Below are positions 7,159 through 8,763 of a stretch of 8,763 bases of DNA, piece by piece (within the stretch, counting starts at the first letter, position 1; the number at the start of each line of letters is the position of its first letter). The stretch is from NCBI GenBank assembly GCA_004557195.1, contig SFER01000109.1:1-8763 (forward strand). The letters run 5' to 3'. The DNA comes from Bacteroidales bacterium (GTDB taxonomy: Bacteria; Bacteroidota; Bacteroidia; Bacteroidales; Muribaculaceae). Below the pieces are notes generated by a model. The model saw nothing but the letters and a program-made list of their open reading frames with translations. It searched no databases and had not been told where the DNA came from. Made by a program: the position numbers and the translations under genes.

Positions 7159-7190
7159 TTTTACAGATTAAATAATTGTGTGTAAATTTG
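7159..7190 (+). promoter_or_regulatory. Bacteroidetes-type promoter for the fadL-like gene
   Basis: TAAATTTG at 7183-7190 is a full match to the -7 consensus TAnnTTTG. A weaker -33 candidate, TTTT at 7159-7162, is 20 bases upstream. The predicted start is near 7195, about 13 nt before the ATG at 7208. It is divergent from the ABC-F promoter in the same 180-base gap. Confidence 0.62.
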
Positions 7191-7207
7191 CAGCGTTTTA
7201 ATAAAAT

Positions 7208-8560
7208 ATGAAAATAATGAAAAAAATCTTAACTATCGCATTGGCAGCATTGGCAACATTGAGCGCCTCTGCCGAAGGCTATCAGGTGAACACGTTGAGT
7301 GCACGCCAAGTAGCAATGGGACACACAGGTGTCGCACAGAAATTAGGAGCCGAAAGTATGTATTTCAATCCTGCCGCATTATCATTCAGCAACAAGACAT
7401 TAGATTTATCTGCAGGAGTAACAGGCATCATTTCCACGGCAGGTGCCACCATCAATAATAAATACTACGAGACAGACAACAAGGTGAGCACACCGCTTTA
7501 TGTTCACGCAGCATTCAAGGTGTATGACAATCTTCAAGCCGGAGTATCGTTTTACACTCCCTACGGAAGTAATATCAACTGGTCGAAGAACTGGGCAGGA
7601 GCCGTGCTCAACCAAAGTGTGAAATTGTCAACCTATGTAGTGCAACCGACACTCTCGTATCGCATACTCAAGAATCTCTCGGTAGGTGTAGGTTTGTGTA
7701 TCGCATGGGGAAGCGTAGATTTGAACAAAGCGCTTGTAAATCCGAAATCGCTCGATATGCTCATAAATGCCACACAAATGCCTGTTCCCACATTCGGCGA
7801 AATAAGTCCGGCATCGGTAAACCTTAAAGGTACAGCCGAGGTCGCAGTGGGATATAATGTAGGTATCATGTGGGACATCAACGAGCATTTTACACTCGGT
7901 TTATCGGCACGCTCAGAAATGCAGATGAAGGTTAAAACCGGTGATGCTACCGTAGAATATGCCAATGAGATTGCAGAACAACTTCTGCAGGATAAAATCG
8001 GTGTAATCAACTCGGCAAACTTCAAAGCAGAGATGCCGATGCCGATGACAACCACAATCGGTGTATGCTACAAGCCGAACAAACGCTGGAAATTTGCATT
8101 CGACGCACAAATGACAAAATGGAATGCTTACGAGAATCTCGATATTGAATTTCTCTCGGAACAACTCAACCCATTTAACCAGCACATCGAGAAAAATTAC
8201 AAAAACGCATGGGCATTCCGCGTTGGCGCACAATACGCACTCACAGATAGAATGGACTTGCGCGCCGGCTTCAACTATGATATGACTCCGGTTGATAACA
8301 ACTTCTACAATCCCGAGACTCCGGGTATGGACAAGATTTCTCCGTCTCTTGGTTTCTCTTTCCGTCCATATAGCCGACTCTCAATTGACGTAGCATGCGC
8401 TTACGTTTACGGATTGAGCGAAGACAATGCATCATGCAACTATGATGATTTCATCTACAAGAATTATCCACAATTCGGACAACCTGCAACTCAAACAATC
8501 AAAGGCAAATACACGGTACATGCCTGGACACCTTCGATTGGAGTAAGTTATTCATTCTAA
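7208..8560 (+). CDS. OmpP1/FadL/TodX-family outer-membrane transport protein
   Basis: This is a 450-residue outer-membrane beta-barrel that by family lets hydrophobic compounds, such as long-chain fatty acids, cross the outer membrane. Residues 1-22 are a signal peptide (Lys2, Lys5-Lys6, an Ala/Leu-rich core, SASA before Glu23). The mature N-terminus has the family hallmarks: GYQVNTLSARQVAMGHTGVA at 24-43, then GAESMYFNPAALSF at 47-60 with the NPAAL motif of the plug region. The rest alternates polar and hydrophobic residues in barrel-strand style with many Tyr, Trp and Phe. The last strand ends in SIGVSYSF, the terminal Phe expected of a Bam-inserted barrel. The length is normal for the family. 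The ATG at 7208 was chosen for its distance from the -7 element; Met4 (7217) is possible. It appears monocistronic, flanked by its own promoter and terminator. The substrate is not readable from sequence. Confidence 0.88.
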   Translation: MKIMKKILTIALAALATLSASAEGYQVNTLSARQVAMGHTGVAQKLGAESMYFNPAALSFSNKTLDLSAGVTGIISTAGATINNKYYETDNKVSTPLYVHAAFKVYDNLQAGVSFYTPYGSNINWSKNWAGAVLNQSVKLSTYVVQPTLSYRILKNLSVGVGLCIAWGSVDLNKALVNPKSLDMLINATQMPVPTFGEISPASVNLKGTAEVAVGYNVGIMWDINEHFTLGLSARSEMQMKVKTGDATVEYANEIAEQLLQDKIGVINSANFKAEMPMPMTTTIGVCYKPNKRWKFAFDAQMTKWNAYENLDIEFLSEQLNPFNQHIEKNYKNAWAFRVGAQYALTDRMDLRAGFNYDMTPVDNNFYNPETPGMDKISPSLGFSFRPYSRLSIDVACAYVYGLSEDNASCNYDDFIYKNYPQFGQPATQTIKGKYTVHAWTPSIGVSYSF

Positions 8561-8600
8561 GCACATAGACACATTATCAATCATACGTAATTTGAAATGG

Positions 8601-8633
8601 AACGGGAGGGAGCGTGAGTTTCTTCCCGTTTTT
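8601..8633 (+). terminator. Intrinsic terminator after the fadL-like gene
   Basis: AACGGGA (8601-8607) pairs perfectly with TCCCGTT (8624-8630). Three more pairs (two of them G-U) extend the stem to 10 bp around a 10-base loop (8611-8620). The stem runs into five T residues (8629-8633). It lies 40 bases after the stop of the fadL-like gene, in the right orientation. Confidence 0.68.
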
Positions 8634-8640
8634 CGTGCAA

Positions 8641-8763
8641 GTGTGATGGAAATTGGGCTTGCGGGGTGCGGCGGCTCCGGGGGCAAGGGGATTCAAGGTG
8701 CGTGTGCTCCGATGGCGGAGCTTGCGCTGCGTGAGCAGCGGGGGTGTTTTAGATAGGGCCAAT
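8641..8763. other. GC-rich, G-skewed, hairpin-rich intergenic element (possible dispersed repeat), open at the right edge
   Basis: Of bases 8641-8760, 78 of 120 are G or C (65%), with 56 G against 22 C on the plus strand. The neighbouring non-coding DNA is clearly AT-rich. Two adjacent perfect hairpins sit near the right end: GCTCCG-ATGG-CGGAGC (8706-8721) and CGCTGC-GTGA-GCAGCG (8725-8740), the second with a GNRA-type loop and followed by GGGGTGTTTT. A second copy of GCTCCG at 8674-8679 could compete for the first hairpin's right arm. No convincing coding frame is present. It may be a dispersed intergenic repeat or part of a structured RNA; neither can be proven here. Confidence 0.4.
8706..8740 (+). 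repeat. Tandem perfect inverted repeats (two hairpins)
   Basis: Hairpin 1 has a 6-bp stem, 8706-8711 with 8716-8721, and loop ATGG. Hairpin 2 has a 6-bp stem, 8725-8730 with 8735-8740, and loop GTGA. Only three bases (TTG) separate them. Both are perfect and GC-rich. The T-run at 8746-8749 comes five bases after hairpin 2, so a poor terminator for something rightward is possible. Confidence 0.55.

Noticed and set aside
8577..8762. Minus-strand open frame of 61 codons at the right edge
   Set aside because: It needs a TTG start at the window edge, is rich in Pro, Lys, Arg and Thr with no domain, and runs through the hairpins and the fadL terminator. A gene tail entering from the right cannot be fully excluded, but a non-coding repeat is the better reading.

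Overview
The window looks like ordinary chromosome from a Bacteroidales bacterium, probably a gut lineage near Bacteroides or Muribaculaceae. Three things point there. All four transcription starts have a Bacteroidetes-type -7 element (TAnnTTTG or a one-mismatch version), two with a well-spaced -33 TTG/TTTG. Shine-Dalgarno sites are not evident. The proteins (an OmpP1/FadL-type outer-membrane protein, a YkpA/YbiT-type ABC-F ATPase, a phosphoesterase fused to a beta-propeller) read like Bacteroidetes versions. The lineage is inferred from signals and family resemblance, not from a search.

Layout: (1) A leftward unit, 2070 to the left edge, encodes a secreted calcineurin-like phosphoesterase with a C-terminal PQQ-like beta-propeller. 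Twelve bases later comes the first 77 codons of ispE (non-mevalonate isoprenoid pathway), cut by the window edge. (2) A rightward unit, 2210-5033, encodes a D-2-hydroxyacid dehydrogenase and, 4 bases later, a Uup-type ABC-F ATPase. It ends at a strong 13-bp-stem terminator. (3) A leftward unit, 7027-5107, encodes a YbiT/YkpA-type ABC-F ATPase followed 7 bases later by a Dabb-domain protein. It converges on unit 2. (4) A rightward single gene, 7208-8560, encodes an OmpP1/FadL-like outer-membrane protein and ends at a hairpin terminator. (5) The last ~120 bases (8641-8763) are about 65% GC, strongly G-skewed and rich in hairpins, with no credible gene. They look like a dispersed intergenic repeat or structured element.

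The genes are mostly housekeeping: isoprenoid precursor synthesis, hydroxyacid metabolism, two translation-associated ABC-F ATPases, and cell-envelope proteins. I see no mobile element, CRISPR array, tRNA, rRNA or defence system. The signals most worth a second look are the concerted decay of one of the two ATP sites in the YbiT-like ABC-F protein, the phosphoesterase-propeller fusion beside ispE, and the GC-rich structured tail. I found no convincing new multi-gene system.
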